A DNA stretch of 64,000 bases from Microbacterium sp. Gd 4-13 (GTDB lineage: Bacteria; Actinomycetota; Actinomycetes; Actinomycetales; Microbacteriaceae), in assembly GCF_003095395.1 (NCBI RefSeq), contig NZ_QEIJ01000007.1, forward strand, positions 1 through 64,000, in the 5' to 3' direction. A model generated the notes under the pieces. That model did not search any database. It was given only the letters and a program-made list of their open reading frames with translations, and was not told the origin of the DNA. Below are positions 9,115-16,678 of this stretch, in pieces. Each line of letters opens with the position of its first letter. Within the stretch, counting starts at the first letter, position 1. Both the position numbers and the translations under genes were made by a program.

Positions 9115-9141
9115 GGGGATGGGCGCTCGCGCCCGATCCCC
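9115..9141. other. Hairpin between pyc and the MinD-like gene
   Basis: GGGGATGGGCG (9115-9125) pairs with CGCCCGATCCCC (9130-9141), a stem with one bulged base and a 4-base loop. It starts 5 bases after the pyc stop and ends 4 bases before the GGAG of the next gene. There is no U-run, so it may be a weak terminator or an mRNA-processing or translation-modulating structure. Confidence 0.5.
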
Positions 9142-9157
9142 GTTTGGAGTACCCGCA

Positions 9158-11005
9158 GTGACGCTCGATCGACACGACGAGAACCCGCCCGAAGACGCCG
9201 AACACGGCGTCCTCTCCGACGCCGGCAGTCTCGACTCCGCCGGAATCGGCCTTCTCGGAACCCCCACGGCGCAGTTGCGCGTCGTCCTCCCCGTCGGTTC
9301 CGGCGACGACGATCTCGACGACGACGACGTCATCGGCGACGAGATCCGGATCGACGAGATCCCCACCGACGAGATCGTCGTGGAGGAGTTGCCGGCAGCC
9401 GAGACCGTCGACGACGAAGAGATCGCTGACGCCGAGGACATCGCTGACGCAGAGGACATCCACGACGCCGAGGTCATCGACGCCGAGGTCATCGACGACG
9501 AGCACGGTACTCCCGAGACATCCGGCGCCTCCGACGTCGCCGACGCCGAGAACGGATCCGAGGTGCCCGAGTCGGAGACAACGGAGCCCGAGGTGACGGT
9601 CGAGTCCGATGGGGCCGATGTCGAGCTCGACGGCGACTCCGACACGGCGGACCGCGCCGACATCGTCGCCGAGACGGATGCGCCGGAAGCGGATGCCGCC
9701 GCTGCGCCCGTCGAGCCGGAGCCCGAAACCGAGGTCGTCGATCTCGCGGACGACGCCGAGGAGGGCGCGGATTCGCCGGCCGAAGCGGACGAGCCCGCCG
9801 CTACGCCTGGGCCCGCGGCCGCTACGCCTGCCCCTGCTGCCGCTGCGCCTGCGACGGCGGACACGCCCGTCGCCGCCGTCGCGGTTTCCGCCGCGCCGCT
9901 CGCGCCGCGCACCGGGAGCGTGCCGACGACCCGCCGCGAGGCGAACAACACCGGCGCCCACCAGCGCATCGACCGCGACCACGCGTCGGAGCGCATCGTC
10001 ACGCGCGACCCCGAGGTGACGATGGCCTCGAAGCGACTGGGCGAGTTCGACGGCAGTCGTGAGAGCTCCGACCTTCTGACGCCCGATCGTCTGCTCGACC
10101 CGTCGCAGCTCTCCCGCCCCGAGCCCGAGGGCCTGTGGCAGCAGCTCGTCTACTCGATCTCGGGCCACCGCATCAACCTGGGCGACGGGCCGAAAGCTCG
10201 CGCTCGCAAAGAGCTGGATCGTCTGATCTCCGCGCCGCTGTCGGGTGGGGCGCGTTTCGTCCCCGTGCTCTCGCGCAAGGGGGGAGTCGGCAAGACGACC
10301 ATCACGGCGCTCCTGGGGATGGCCCTCGCCGACGCCCGCGACGACCGTGTCATCGCCGTCGACGCGAACCCCGACCGCGGGACCCTCGCCGACCGCATCT
10401 CGCGCACCAGTTCGCGCACGGTGCGAGACCTCGTGCGCGGCCGAGCCGACGTCACCGGCTACGCCGACATCTCGGCCCTCGTCGCCCGCGACGAGACGCG
10501 GCTCGACGTGCTGTCGTCTGATGCCGATCCGCGGGTCTCCGAGGCGTTCAACGACCGCGACTACCGTGATGTCGCGGAGCTGGCCGCCCACTACTACTCC
10601 CTCGTGCTGACCGACACGGGTACGGGCATCGTGCACTCCGTCATGGGAGCGACCCTCGACCTGTCCGACCAGCTCGTGATCGTCGCCGGTCTCAGCGTCG
10701 ACGAGGCGCGCCTGGCGTCGGAGACGCTGACCTGGCTCGAGACGAACGGCTACGCGCGTCAGGCGCGCGAGGCGGTCGTCGTGCTCAACAACGCCCGCCC
10801 CGGTGCGCCGCTGGTGCGCGAGAGCGAGCTCGAGGGGCACTTCCGCACCCGCGTGCGTTCGGTGGTGCGCGTTCCCTACGACACCGCCATCGGCACGGGC
10901 AGCGCCATCGTGTTCCGCGACCTGCAGCCCGCGACCCGCAAGGCCGCGCGTGAGCTCGCAGCCGCCGTCATCGGCGGTCTCCGCGCCGCCCCCGAGGCCG
11001 CCTGA
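9158..11005 (+). CDS. MinD/ParA-like ATPase with long acidic disordered N-terminus
   Basis: A 615-residue protein of two unlike halves. Residues 1 to about 330 are extremely Asp/Glu/Ala-rich, with short repeats, and look disordered. Residues from about 366 form a SIMIBI ATPase: KGGVGKTT P-loop at 374-381, VIAVDANPDRG (switch I) and LVLTDTGTG (Walker B). The C-terminal core resembles the MinD/ParA-like ATPases found near type VII secretion and polar-growth genes in actinobacteria, but no secretion genes are present, so the role is unknown. GTG at 9158 was chosen for GGAG at 9146-9149; longer starts lie inside the upstream hairpin. It is followed after 2 bases by def and is probably cotranscribed with it. 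Confidence 0.8.
   Translation: MTLDRHDENPPEDAEHGVLSDAGSLDSAGIGLLGTPTAQLRVVLPVGSGDDDLDDDDVIGDEIRIDEIPTDEIVVEELPAAETVDDEEIADAEDIADAEDIHDAEVIDAEVIDDEHGTPETSGASDVADAENGSEVPESETTEPEVTVESDGADVELDGDSDTADRADIVAETDAPEADAAAAPVEPEPETEVVDLADDAEEGADSPAEADEPAATPGPAAATPAPAAAAPATADTPVAAVAVSAAPLAPRTGSVPTTRREANNTGAHQRIDRDHASERIVTRDPEVTMASKRLGEFDGSRESSDLLTPDRLLDPSQLSRPEPEGLWQQLVYSISGHRINLGDGPKARARKELDRLISAPLSGGARFVPVLSRKGGVGKTTITALLGMALADARDDRVIAVDANPDRGTLADRISRTSSRTVRDLVRGRADVTGYADISALVARDETRLDVLSSDADPRVSEAFNDRDYRDVAELAAHYYSLVLTDTGTGIVHSVMGATLDLSDQLVIVAGLSVDEARLASETLTWLETNGYARQAREAVVVLNNARPGAPLVRESELEGHFRTRVRSVVRVPYDTAIGTGSAIVFRDLQPATRKAARELAAAVIGGLRAAPEAA
9422..9490 (+). repeat. 18-bp in-frame repeats in the acidic N-terminus
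   Basis: Units ATCGCTGACGCCGAGGAC (9422), ATCGCTGACGCAGAGGAC (9440), ATCCACGACGCCGAGGTC (9458) and a 15-base ATCGACGCCGAGGTC (9476). They encode I-x-D-A-E-(D/V) hexapeptides, a recent internal duplication inside the disordered region. Confidence 0.85.
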
Positions 11006-11007
11006 CC

Positions 11008-11499
11008 ATGGCCATCCGCACGATCCGCCTCTTCGGCGACCCCGTTCTCCGCGCCCCGAGCGTGCCCATCGACGAGATCGACGACGGCATACGCGCCCTC
11101 GTCGGCGACCTGGTCGAGGGGGTGGCCCTACCGAACCGCGCGGGCCTCGCCGCCCCGCAGATCGGCGTCGGCCTCCGCGCGTTCAGCTACAACGTCGACG
11201 GCGAGATCGGCTATATCCTCAACCCGGTGCTCGTCGAGACGCGCGGCGAGCCCGAGCTCGTGGGCGAGGGATGCCTGTCGATTCCGAACGTCTGGCACGA
11301 AGCGCTCCGCCACCCCTACGCCCGGGTCGTCGGCATGGACGTCAACGGCGACGAGCTCGTCCTGGAGGGCGAGGGGCTCATGGCCCAGGCGCTCCAGCAC
11401 GAGACCGATCACCTCGAGGGGATGCTCTTCATCTCGCGTCTCCCGCCCGAGACGCGCCGTCAGGCGATGCGCGAGATCCGCGAATCCGACTGGTTCTGA
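11008..11499 (+). CDS. def: Peptide deformylase
   Basis: A 163-residue metalloenzyme that removes the formyl group from the N-terminal Met of new proteins. All three family motifs are present: motif 1 RAGLAAPQIG (44-53; the usual first Gly of GxGLAAPQ is Arg44), motif 2 EGCLSIP with metal ligand C89, and motif 3 QHETDH with H131, E132 and H135. It follows the MinD-like gene by 2 bases, so is likely cotranscribed. It has no fmt neighbour; actinobacteria often carry several def copies and this may be one of them. Confidence 0.95.
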   Translation: MAIRTIRLFGDPVLRAPSVPIDEIDDGIRALVGDLVEGVALPNRAGLAAPQIGVGLRAFSYNVDGEIGYILNPVLVETRGEPELVGEGCLSIPNVWHEALRHPYARVVGMDVNGDELVLEGEGLMAQALQHETDHLEGMLFISRLPPETRRQAMREIRESDWF

Positions 11500-11513
11500 C
11501 GCGCGCGCAGCAC

Positions 11514-11576
11514 GAGACATCGTTCCCGGCTAAAACCCCCCGTCTGGCGGTGGGTCTCGGCCGGAAACGATGTCTC
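11514..11576. repeat. 17-bp inverted repeat between convergent def and fadD
   Basis: GAGACATCGTTCCCGGC (11514-11530) faces GCCGGAAACGATGTCTC (11560-11576), 16 of 17 bases complementary, with a 29-base centre. It sits just past the def stop and just before the fadD stop. It may act as a bidirectional terminator, although U-runs are poor, or as a copy of an interspersed repeat. Confidence 0.75.
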
Positions 11577-11590
11577 AGCGGAGGCTGCGC

Positions 11591-13417
11591 TCAGGCCAGC
11601 GAGATGTTCGTGGTGTTGACGGGCGTGGCGTAGAGGTCCTCGATCTCGTCGGCGAAGTCCTCGACGATAACGTTGCGCTTGATGCTCATCTTGGGCGTGA
11701 GGTGCCCGCTCGCCTCGGTCCACTCGATGGGCAGGATCCTGAACTTGCGGATCGACTCGGCGCGCGACACGTGCGCGTTGGCCGCGTCGATCGCCCGCTG
11801 CACCTCGGCGTGGACGGCTTCGTGCTTCGCCGCATCCGTCAGCGCGATGTCGGCGGGCAGCCCGTTGTTGCCGAGCCAGGTGGGCAGCATCTCGGGGTCG
11901 AGGGTGATGAGGGCCGAGATGAACGGCTTCTGATCGCCGACGACGACGACCTGGCCCACGATCGGGTTGGCGCGGATGGGGTCTTCGAGCACGGCCGGGG
12001 CGACGTTCTTGCCGCCGGCGGTGACGATGATCTCCTTCTTGCGGCCCGTGATCGTGAGGAATCCGTCGTTGTCGAAGGCGCCGATGTCGCCGGTGCGGAA
12101 CCAGTCGCCGTCGAACGCCTCGGCGGTCGCCTGCGGGTTGCGCCAGTACTCCTTGAACACGTTGATGCCGCGCACCTGGATCTCGCCCTCGTCGGTGAGA
12201 CGCACGCCGACGCCCGGCAGCACGGGGCCGACGGTGCCGATCTTCGAGCGGGTGGCGAGGTTCACCGTCGCGGGAGCGGTGGTCTCGGTCAGGCCGTAGC
12301 CCTCGAGGATGACGACGCCCAGGCTGTGGAAGAAGTGCCCGAGGCGCGGACCGAGCGGGGCCGACCCGCTGACGGCGTAGACGACGCGGCCGCCCATGGC
12401 CTCGCGCAGCTTGCTGTAGACGAGCTTGTCGAAGAGGGCGAATTTCACTTTCAGCCCGAGCCGGATGCGCTTTCCGTCCTGCAGCAGCTGCGAGTGCTGG
12501 ACGGCGGCCGCGGCGGCGGCGCGGAAGATCTTGCCCTTGCCTCCGGCTTCGGCCTTCTGCTCGGCGGAGTTGTAGACCTTCTCGAAGACGCGGGGGACGG
12601 CGAGGAGGTAGGTCGGCTTGAACGATCCGAGCGCGGGAAGGAGCTGCTTGGTATCGGGCTGGTGACCGGTCTTCACGCCGGCGTGCACGTTGAGGATCGA
12701 GATGAAGCGCGCGAACACGTGTGCGGTGGTGATGAACAGGAGCGTCGATGCTCCGGGGACGTCGACGACCTCTCGCAGCGCCTTGCCCGAGTTGCGCGAC
12801 AGCTCGACGAAGTTGCTGTGGGTGAGCACGCAGCCCTTCGGACGGCCGGTCGAGCCCGACGTGTAGATGAGGGTCGCGATGTCGCTGCCGATCGCGAGGT
12901 TGCGGCGTCGCTCGATCTCGTCGTCCTCGACGCTCGCTCCCTGCGAGACGAGGCGGTCGAGGTCACCGCCGTGCATGGACCACACGTTGCGCAGGAGCGG
13001 GAGCTCGCCGCGAACCTCTTCCAGGCGGGCCGAGTGGTCGGGCGACTCGACGATGATCGCGATCGCGCCGGAGTCCGACAGGATCCACTGGATCTGCGCC
13101 GGCGAGCTCGTTTCATAGACGGGCACCATGACCGCCCCGGCGAAGAAGAGCGCGAAATCGACGAGGGTCCAGTCGTAGGTCGTGCGTGCGAGGAAGGCGA
13201 CCTTGTCGCCGGGCTGGATGCCGACCGCCGCGAACCCCTTCGCCAGCGACACGACCTGGCGGTGGAACTCCTTGGCCGAGATGTCGCGCCACCCGGTGCC
13301 GTCGGGCACAGCGAACAGGGCACGGTCGGGGCTGGCCGCCACACGGTCGACGAGCAGATCGCTCACGTTCGCTTGCGGGTCTGCGGGGACGACGGGGGGT
13401 GCGTCGAACTGGATCAC
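11591..13417 (-). CDS. fadD: Long-chain fatty acid-CoA ligase (FadD15-like)
   Basis: A 608-residue AMP-forming acyl-CoA synthetase that activates fatty acids for degradation or lipid synthesis. The AMP/P-loop signature YTSGSTGRPKG is at 185-195, GYGLTETT near 370, the TGD-type hinge in WFRTGDIGAF, and the catalytic-Lys region ITGRKKEIIVTAGGKN. The GTG at 13417 has AAAGGAG upstream and is preceded by a TAGACT hexamer (13465-13460 on this strand). It is divergent from the glucokinase gene. In M. tuberculosis fadD15 (Rv2187) lies in the same neighbourhood as the acyltransferase and aroG homologues found downstream here. Chain-length preference cannot be read from the sequence. Confidence 0.9.
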   Translation of the reverse strand: MIQFDAPPVVPADPQANVSDLLVDRVAASPDRALFAVPDGTGWRDISAKEFHRQVVSLAKGFAAVGIQPGDKVAFLARTTYDWTLVDFALFFAGAVMVPVYETSSPAQIQWILSDSGAIAIIVESPDHSARLEEVRGELPLLRNVWSMHGGDLDRLVSQGASVEDDEIERRRNLAIGSDIATLIYTSGSTGRPKGCVLTHSNFVELSRNSGKALREVVDVPGASTLLFITTAHVFARFISILNVHAGVKTGHQPDTKQLLPALGSFKPTYLLAVPRVFEKVYNSAEQKAEAGGKGKIFRAAAAAAVQHSQLLQDGKRIRLGLKVKFALFDKLVYSKLREAMGGRVVYAVSGSAPLGPRLGHFFHSLGVVILEGYGLTETTAPATVNLATRSKIGTVGPVLPGVGVRLTDEGEIQVRGINVFKEYWRNPQATAEAFDGDWFRTGDIGAFDNDGFLTITGRKKEIIVTAGGKNVAPAVLEDPIRANPIVGQVVVVGDQKPFISALITLDPEMLPTWLGNNGLPADIALTDAAKHEAVHAEVQRAIDAANAHVSRAESIRKFRILPIEWTEASGHLTPKMSIKRNVIVEDFADEIEDLYATPVNTTNISLA

Positions 13418-13459
13418 GGCAACTCCTTTGGTACCGGGCGGGTTTCGCTGGACGCTTCG

Positions 13460-13513
13460 AGTCTATCCGGAGGGTCTCGGGCATCATCCGGGGCCGCGCG
13501 CCTTGGCTAGACT
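13460..13513. promoter_or_regulatory. Divergent promoters of fadD and glkA
   Basis: Two identical TAGACT hexamers point outward: 13465-13460 on the minus strand toward fadD and 13508-13513 on the plus strand toward glkA. Both genes have normal leaders (about 40 bases) and ribosome sites, unlike the leaderless genes of the window. Confidence 0.45.
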
Positions 13514-13555
13514 TCACACGCCGTCGCGAGGGCGTCGGCCGGAAGGGACAACGAG

Positions 13556-14491
13556 GTGCTGAACGTCGGAATCGATATCGGCGGGACGAAGATCGCCGGA
13601 GGCGTCGTGGACGCCGAAGGCCGGATCGTCGAGAAACTCCGCGTCGACACCCCGATCGACGGCGAGGCTCTGCTGGATGCCGTCGTCGACATGGCCTCCC
13701 ACTTCCGCCGCTCTCACCGCGTCGCCGGCATCGGCGTCGCCGCGGCGGGTTTCATCGACCGCGCGCGCCGCACCGTGATCTACGCGCCCAACATCGACTG
13801 GCGCAACGAGCCGCTGCGCGCCCGCCTCGAGGCCCGCCTGGAAGCGCCCGTCACGATCGAGAACGACGCCAATGCCGCCGGATGGGGCGAGTTCCGCTTC
13901 GGGGCCGGGCGGGGCGTCTCCGACATGGTCATGCTCACGATGGGCACGGGCGTCGGGGGAGCGATCGTGGCCGAGGGCAGCCTGTACCGGGGCGGCAACG
14001 GCATCGCCGCCGAACTCGGGCACATGAGATTCATCCGCGGCGGTCACCCGTGCGGGTGCGGGCAGAGCGGATGCCTGGAGCAGTACGCGTCGGGCAGGGC
14101 GCTGCAGCGCGAGGCACTCGAGATCGCCGACGATCCCGCGATCGGAGCCGGCCTCGCCGCCCTCCGCGACGAGCAGGGAACGATCGAGGGTCCGTCGATC
14201 TCGCGTTTGGTGCTCGCGGGCGACCCCGGTGCCGTTGAAGCGCTTCGCCGCGTGGCGACGGCGCTCGGCGAGGCCTGCGGCGGTTTCCAGGCGGTGCTGG
14301 ATCCTGAGCTGTTCGTGATCGGCGGGGGAGTGGCCCAGCTCGGCGACGACCTGCTCGAGCCGGTGCGGCTGGCCTACGAGACGTCTCTGCCGGGATTCGG
14401 CGACCGGCCCGTGGCCGACTTCGTGATCGCTCGACTCGGCAACGACGCGGGTCTCATCGGCGTGGCCGACCTCGCCGGACGGGATCGCTGA
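13556..14491 (+). CDS. glkA: ROK-family glucokinase
   Basis: A 311-residue sugar kinase. The ATP phosphate loop is DIGGTK at residues 7-12, the catalytic Asp is D104 in ENDANAAG, and the ROK zinc site is H156 with C166, C168 and C173 (CGCGQSGCLEQY). The ExGH sugar-binding motif (AAELGHM) fits glucose or a glucose-like substrate, and there is no N-terminal DNA-binding domain, so it is an enzyme and not a ROK repressor. Whether ATP or polyphosphate is the donor cannot be told. GTG at 13556 has GGAAGGG 8 bases upstream. It is 2 bases ahead of the acyltransferase gene and forms an operon with it. Confidence 0.88.
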   Translation: MLNVGIDIGGTKIAGGVVDAEGRIVEKLRVDTPIDGEALLDAVVDMASHFRRSHRVAGIGVAAAGFIDRARRTVIYAPNIDWRNEPLRARLEARLEAPVTIENDANAAGWGEFRFGAGRGVSDMVMLTMGTGVGGAIVAEGSLYRGGNGIAAELGHMRFIRGGHPCGCGQSGCLEQYASGRALQREALEIADDPAIGAGLAALRDEQGTIEGPSISRLVLAGDPGAVEALRRVATALGEACGGFQAVLDPELFVIGGGVAQLGDDLLEPVRLAYETSLPGFGDRPVADFVIARLGNDAGLIGVADLAGRDR

Positions 14492-14493
14492 CG

Positions 14494-15207
14494 ATGTTCT
14501 ACTGGCTCATGAAGTACATCGTCATCGGACCCGTTCTGAAAGCGATCTTCCGGCCCTGGATCGTCGGACGCCGCAACATCCCCGCCGAAGGCGCCGCCAT
14601 CCTGGCGAGCAACCATCTCTCCTTCGCCGACTCGATCTTCCTCCCGCTCATGATCGACCGGCCGATGGCGTTCCTCGCCAAGAGCGACTACTTCACCGGC
14701 AAGGGCATCAAGGGCTGGGCGACCCGCATCTTCTTCAAGGCCACCGGTCAGATCCCCATCGACCGGTCGGGCGGCAAGGCGTCGGAGGCGTCGCTCAACA
14801 CCGGGCTGGCCGTCCTCGGACGCGACGATCTGCTGGGCATCTATCCCGAGGGCACCCGCAGCCCCGACGGGAAGCTCTACCGCGGCCGGACGGGTCTTGC
14901 CCGCATGGCGCTGGAGGCGCGCGTGCCCGTCGTGCCCGTCGTCATGGTCGACACCGACACGATCCAGCCGATCGGACAGCGCATCCCGCGCATCGGACGC
15001 GTGGGGATCGTCATCGGCGAGCCGCTGGACTTCTCCCGCTTCGCCGGCATGGAGGGCGACCGCTACATCCTGCGCTCGGTGACGGACGAGATCATGGTCG
15101 CTCTCCAACGACTGGGCGAGCAGGAATACGAGGACGTGTACGCCTCGACGGTGAAGGACAGACTCGCCGCCGCCCAGGCCGCAGCGACCCCCCTCTCGGC
15201 TCGCTAG
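14494..15207 (+). CDS. 1-acyl-sn-glycerol-3-phosphate acyltransferase (PlsC-like)
   Basis: A 237-residue membrane-associated acyltransferase of phospholipid synthesis. Motif I is NHLSFAD (H41, D46) and motif III is YPEGTRSPDG, with hydrophobic segments before and after as in the PlsC family. It corresponds in position to Rv2182c of M. tuberculosis, near fadD15 and aroG. It is tightly coupled to glkA. Its TAG stop (15205-15207) forms the first half of the TAGACT box that appears to drive aroG. The acyl and acceptor substrates are inferred only from the family. Confidence 0.88.
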   Translation: MFYWLMKYIVIGPVLKAIFRPWIVGRRNIPAEGAAILASNHLSFADSIFLPLMIDRPMAFLAKSDYFTGKGIKGWATRIFFKATGQIPIDRSGGKASEASLNTGLAVLGRDDLLGIYPEGTRSPDGKLYRGRTGLARMALEARVPVVPVVMVDTDTIQPIGQRIPRIGRVGIVIGEPLDFSRFAGMEGDRYILRSVTDEIMVALQRLGEQEYEDVYASTVKDRLAAAQAAATPLSAR

Positions 15208-15219
15208 ACTTCAGGGATG
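15205..15219 (+). promoter_or_regulatory. Leaderless promoter of aroG (-10 TAGACT, N6, ATG)
   Basis: TAGACT (15205-15210), six bases, ATG at 15217, with no Shine-Dalgarno. The TAG is also the stop codon of the acyltransferase. Confidence 0.6.
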
Positions 15220-16554
15220 CTCCCTCAGCTCGACGCACTCGATCACTGGCGTTCTCTGCCGATCAAGCAGCAGCCGCAGTGGTATGACGCCGACGCCGCC
15301 GCCGCAGCATCCGAAGAACTCGCCATCCTCCCTCCCCTCGTCTTCGCGGGCGAGGTCGACCAGCTCCGCGAGCGTCTCGCGCGCGCGGCGTCGGGCAAGG
15401 CGTTCCTCCTGCAGGGCGGCGACTGCGCCGAGACCTTCGCCGGCGCGACCGCCGAGCAGATCCGCAACCGCATCAAGACGGTGCTGCAGATGGCCGTGGT
15501 GCTCACCTACGGCGCCTCGATGCCGGTCGTGAAGATGGGGCGCATGGCGGGTCAGTTCGCCAAGCCCCGCTCCAGCGACACCGAGACGCGCGGCGACGTC
15601 ACGCTGCCCGCCTACCGCGGCGACATCGTCAACGGGTACGACTTCACCGAGGCGTCGCGCCGGGCCGACCCCGCGCGACTGCTGAAGGGCTACCACACGG
15701 CCGCGTCGACGATCAATTTGATCCGCGCGTTCACCCAGGGCGGCTTCGCCGACCTCCGTGAGGTGCACAGCTGGAACCAGGGTTTCGCGAAGAATCCCGC
15801 CAACCAGCAGTACGAGCGCCTCGCGGGCGAGATCGACCGCGCCATCAAGTTCATGGAGGCGGCGGGCGCCGACTTCGACGAGCTCAAGCGCGTCGAGTTC
15901 TACACGGGCCACGAGGGTCTGCTGATGGATTACGAACGCCCGATGACGCGCATCGACTCGCGCACCGGAACGCCGTACAACACGTCGGCGCACTTCGTGT
16001 GGATCGGTGAGCGCACGCGAGACCTCGACGGCGCGCACATCGACTACTTCTCCAAGATCCGCAACCCCATCGGGGTGAAGCTCGGTCCGTCGACGACGCC
16101 CGAGACGGCACTCGCGCTGATCGACAAGCTCGACCCCGAGCGCGAGCCCGGACGCCTGACGTTCATCACGCGCATGGGGGCCGGCAAGATCCGCGACGCC
16201 CTGCCGCCGCTCCTGGAGGCCGTCCGCGACTCCGGCGCGACGCCGCTGTGGGTCACCGACCCGATGCACGGCAACGGCATCACCACGCCCACCGGCTACA
16301 AGACGCGTCGCTTCGACGACGTCGTCGACGAGGTGCGGGGCTTCTTCGAGGCGCACCGCGCCGCGGGCACGTTCCCGGGCGGCATCCACGTCGAGCTCAC
16401 CGGCGACGACGTCACGGAGTGCCTCGGTGGTTCGGAGCACATCGACGAGGCGACTCTCGCGACGCGCTACGAGAGCCTCTGCGATCCGCGCCTGAACCAC
16501 ATGCAGAGCCTCGAGCTCGCGTTCCTCGTGGCTGAGGAGCTCGCGAAGATCTGA
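15217..16554 (+). CDS. aroG: 3-deoxy-7-phosphoheptulonate synthase, class II
   Basis: This 445-residue protein is the first enzyme of the shikimate pathway, condensing phosphoenolpyruvate and erythrose 4-phosphate. It is the plant/actinobacterial type II form, recognised from LLQGGDCAETF, MPVVKMGRMAGQFAKPRS, YTGHEGLLMDYE, RNPIGVKLGPST, WVTDPMHGNG and GGIHVELTGDDVTECLGG, which together carry the Mn-binding Cys, His, Glu and Asp and the substrate-binding Arg and Lys. Length is close to the usual 440-470. In M. tuberculosis aroG (Rv2178c) is likewise next to pknL. It is probably leaderless (TAGACT, six bases, ATG). Confidence 0.96.
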   Translation: MLPQLDALDHWRSLPIKQQPQWYDADAAAAASEELAILPPLVFAGEVDQLRERLARAASGKAFLLQGGDCAETFAGATAEQIRNRIKTVLQMAVVLTYGASMPVVKMGRMAGQFAKPRSSDTETRGDVTLPAYRGDIVNGYDFTEASRRADPARLLKGYHTAASTINLIRAFTQGGFADLREVHSWNQGFAKNPANQQYERLAGEIDRAIKFMEAAGADFDELKRVEFYTGHEGLLMDYERPMTRIDSRTGTPYNTSAHFVWIGERTRDLDGAHIDYFSKIRNPIGVKLGPSTTPETALALIDKLDPEREPGRLTFITRMGAGKIRDALPPLLEAVRDSGATPLWVTDPMHGNGITTPTGYKTRRFDDVVDEVRGFFEAHRAAGTFPGGIHVELTGDDVTECLGGSEHIDEATLATRYESLCDPRLNHMQSLELAFLVAEELAKI

Positions 16555-16562
16555 CGCACATG

Positions 16563-16620
16563 CCGAGGTAGGACACGGCACGGAGGTAGGACGATACCGC
16601 GAGGGTCGTCCTACCTCCGT
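16563..16620. repeat. Perfect 15-bp inverted repeat plus half-copy, between convergent aroG and pknL
   Basis: ACGGAGGTAGGACGA (16580-16594) is perfectly complementary to TCGTCCTACCTCCGT (16606-16620) around an 11-base loop. A third copy of the core GAGGTAGGAC lies at 16565-16574, in direct orientation 18 bases before the left arm. It stands between converging transcription units and may terminate both, but U-runs are absent. Confidence 0.8.
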
Positions 16621-16678
16621 CGCATTTCCTGCACCGGGAACGGCGAACGGATGCTGCGCACCCGGCGTGCGCCGCCGG

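Noticed and set aside
7325..10840. A 1171-codon open frame on the minus strand across pyc and the MinD-like gene
   Set aside because: Antisense shadow of two clear coding genes; low-complexity His/Arg/Asp/Val sequence without motifs.
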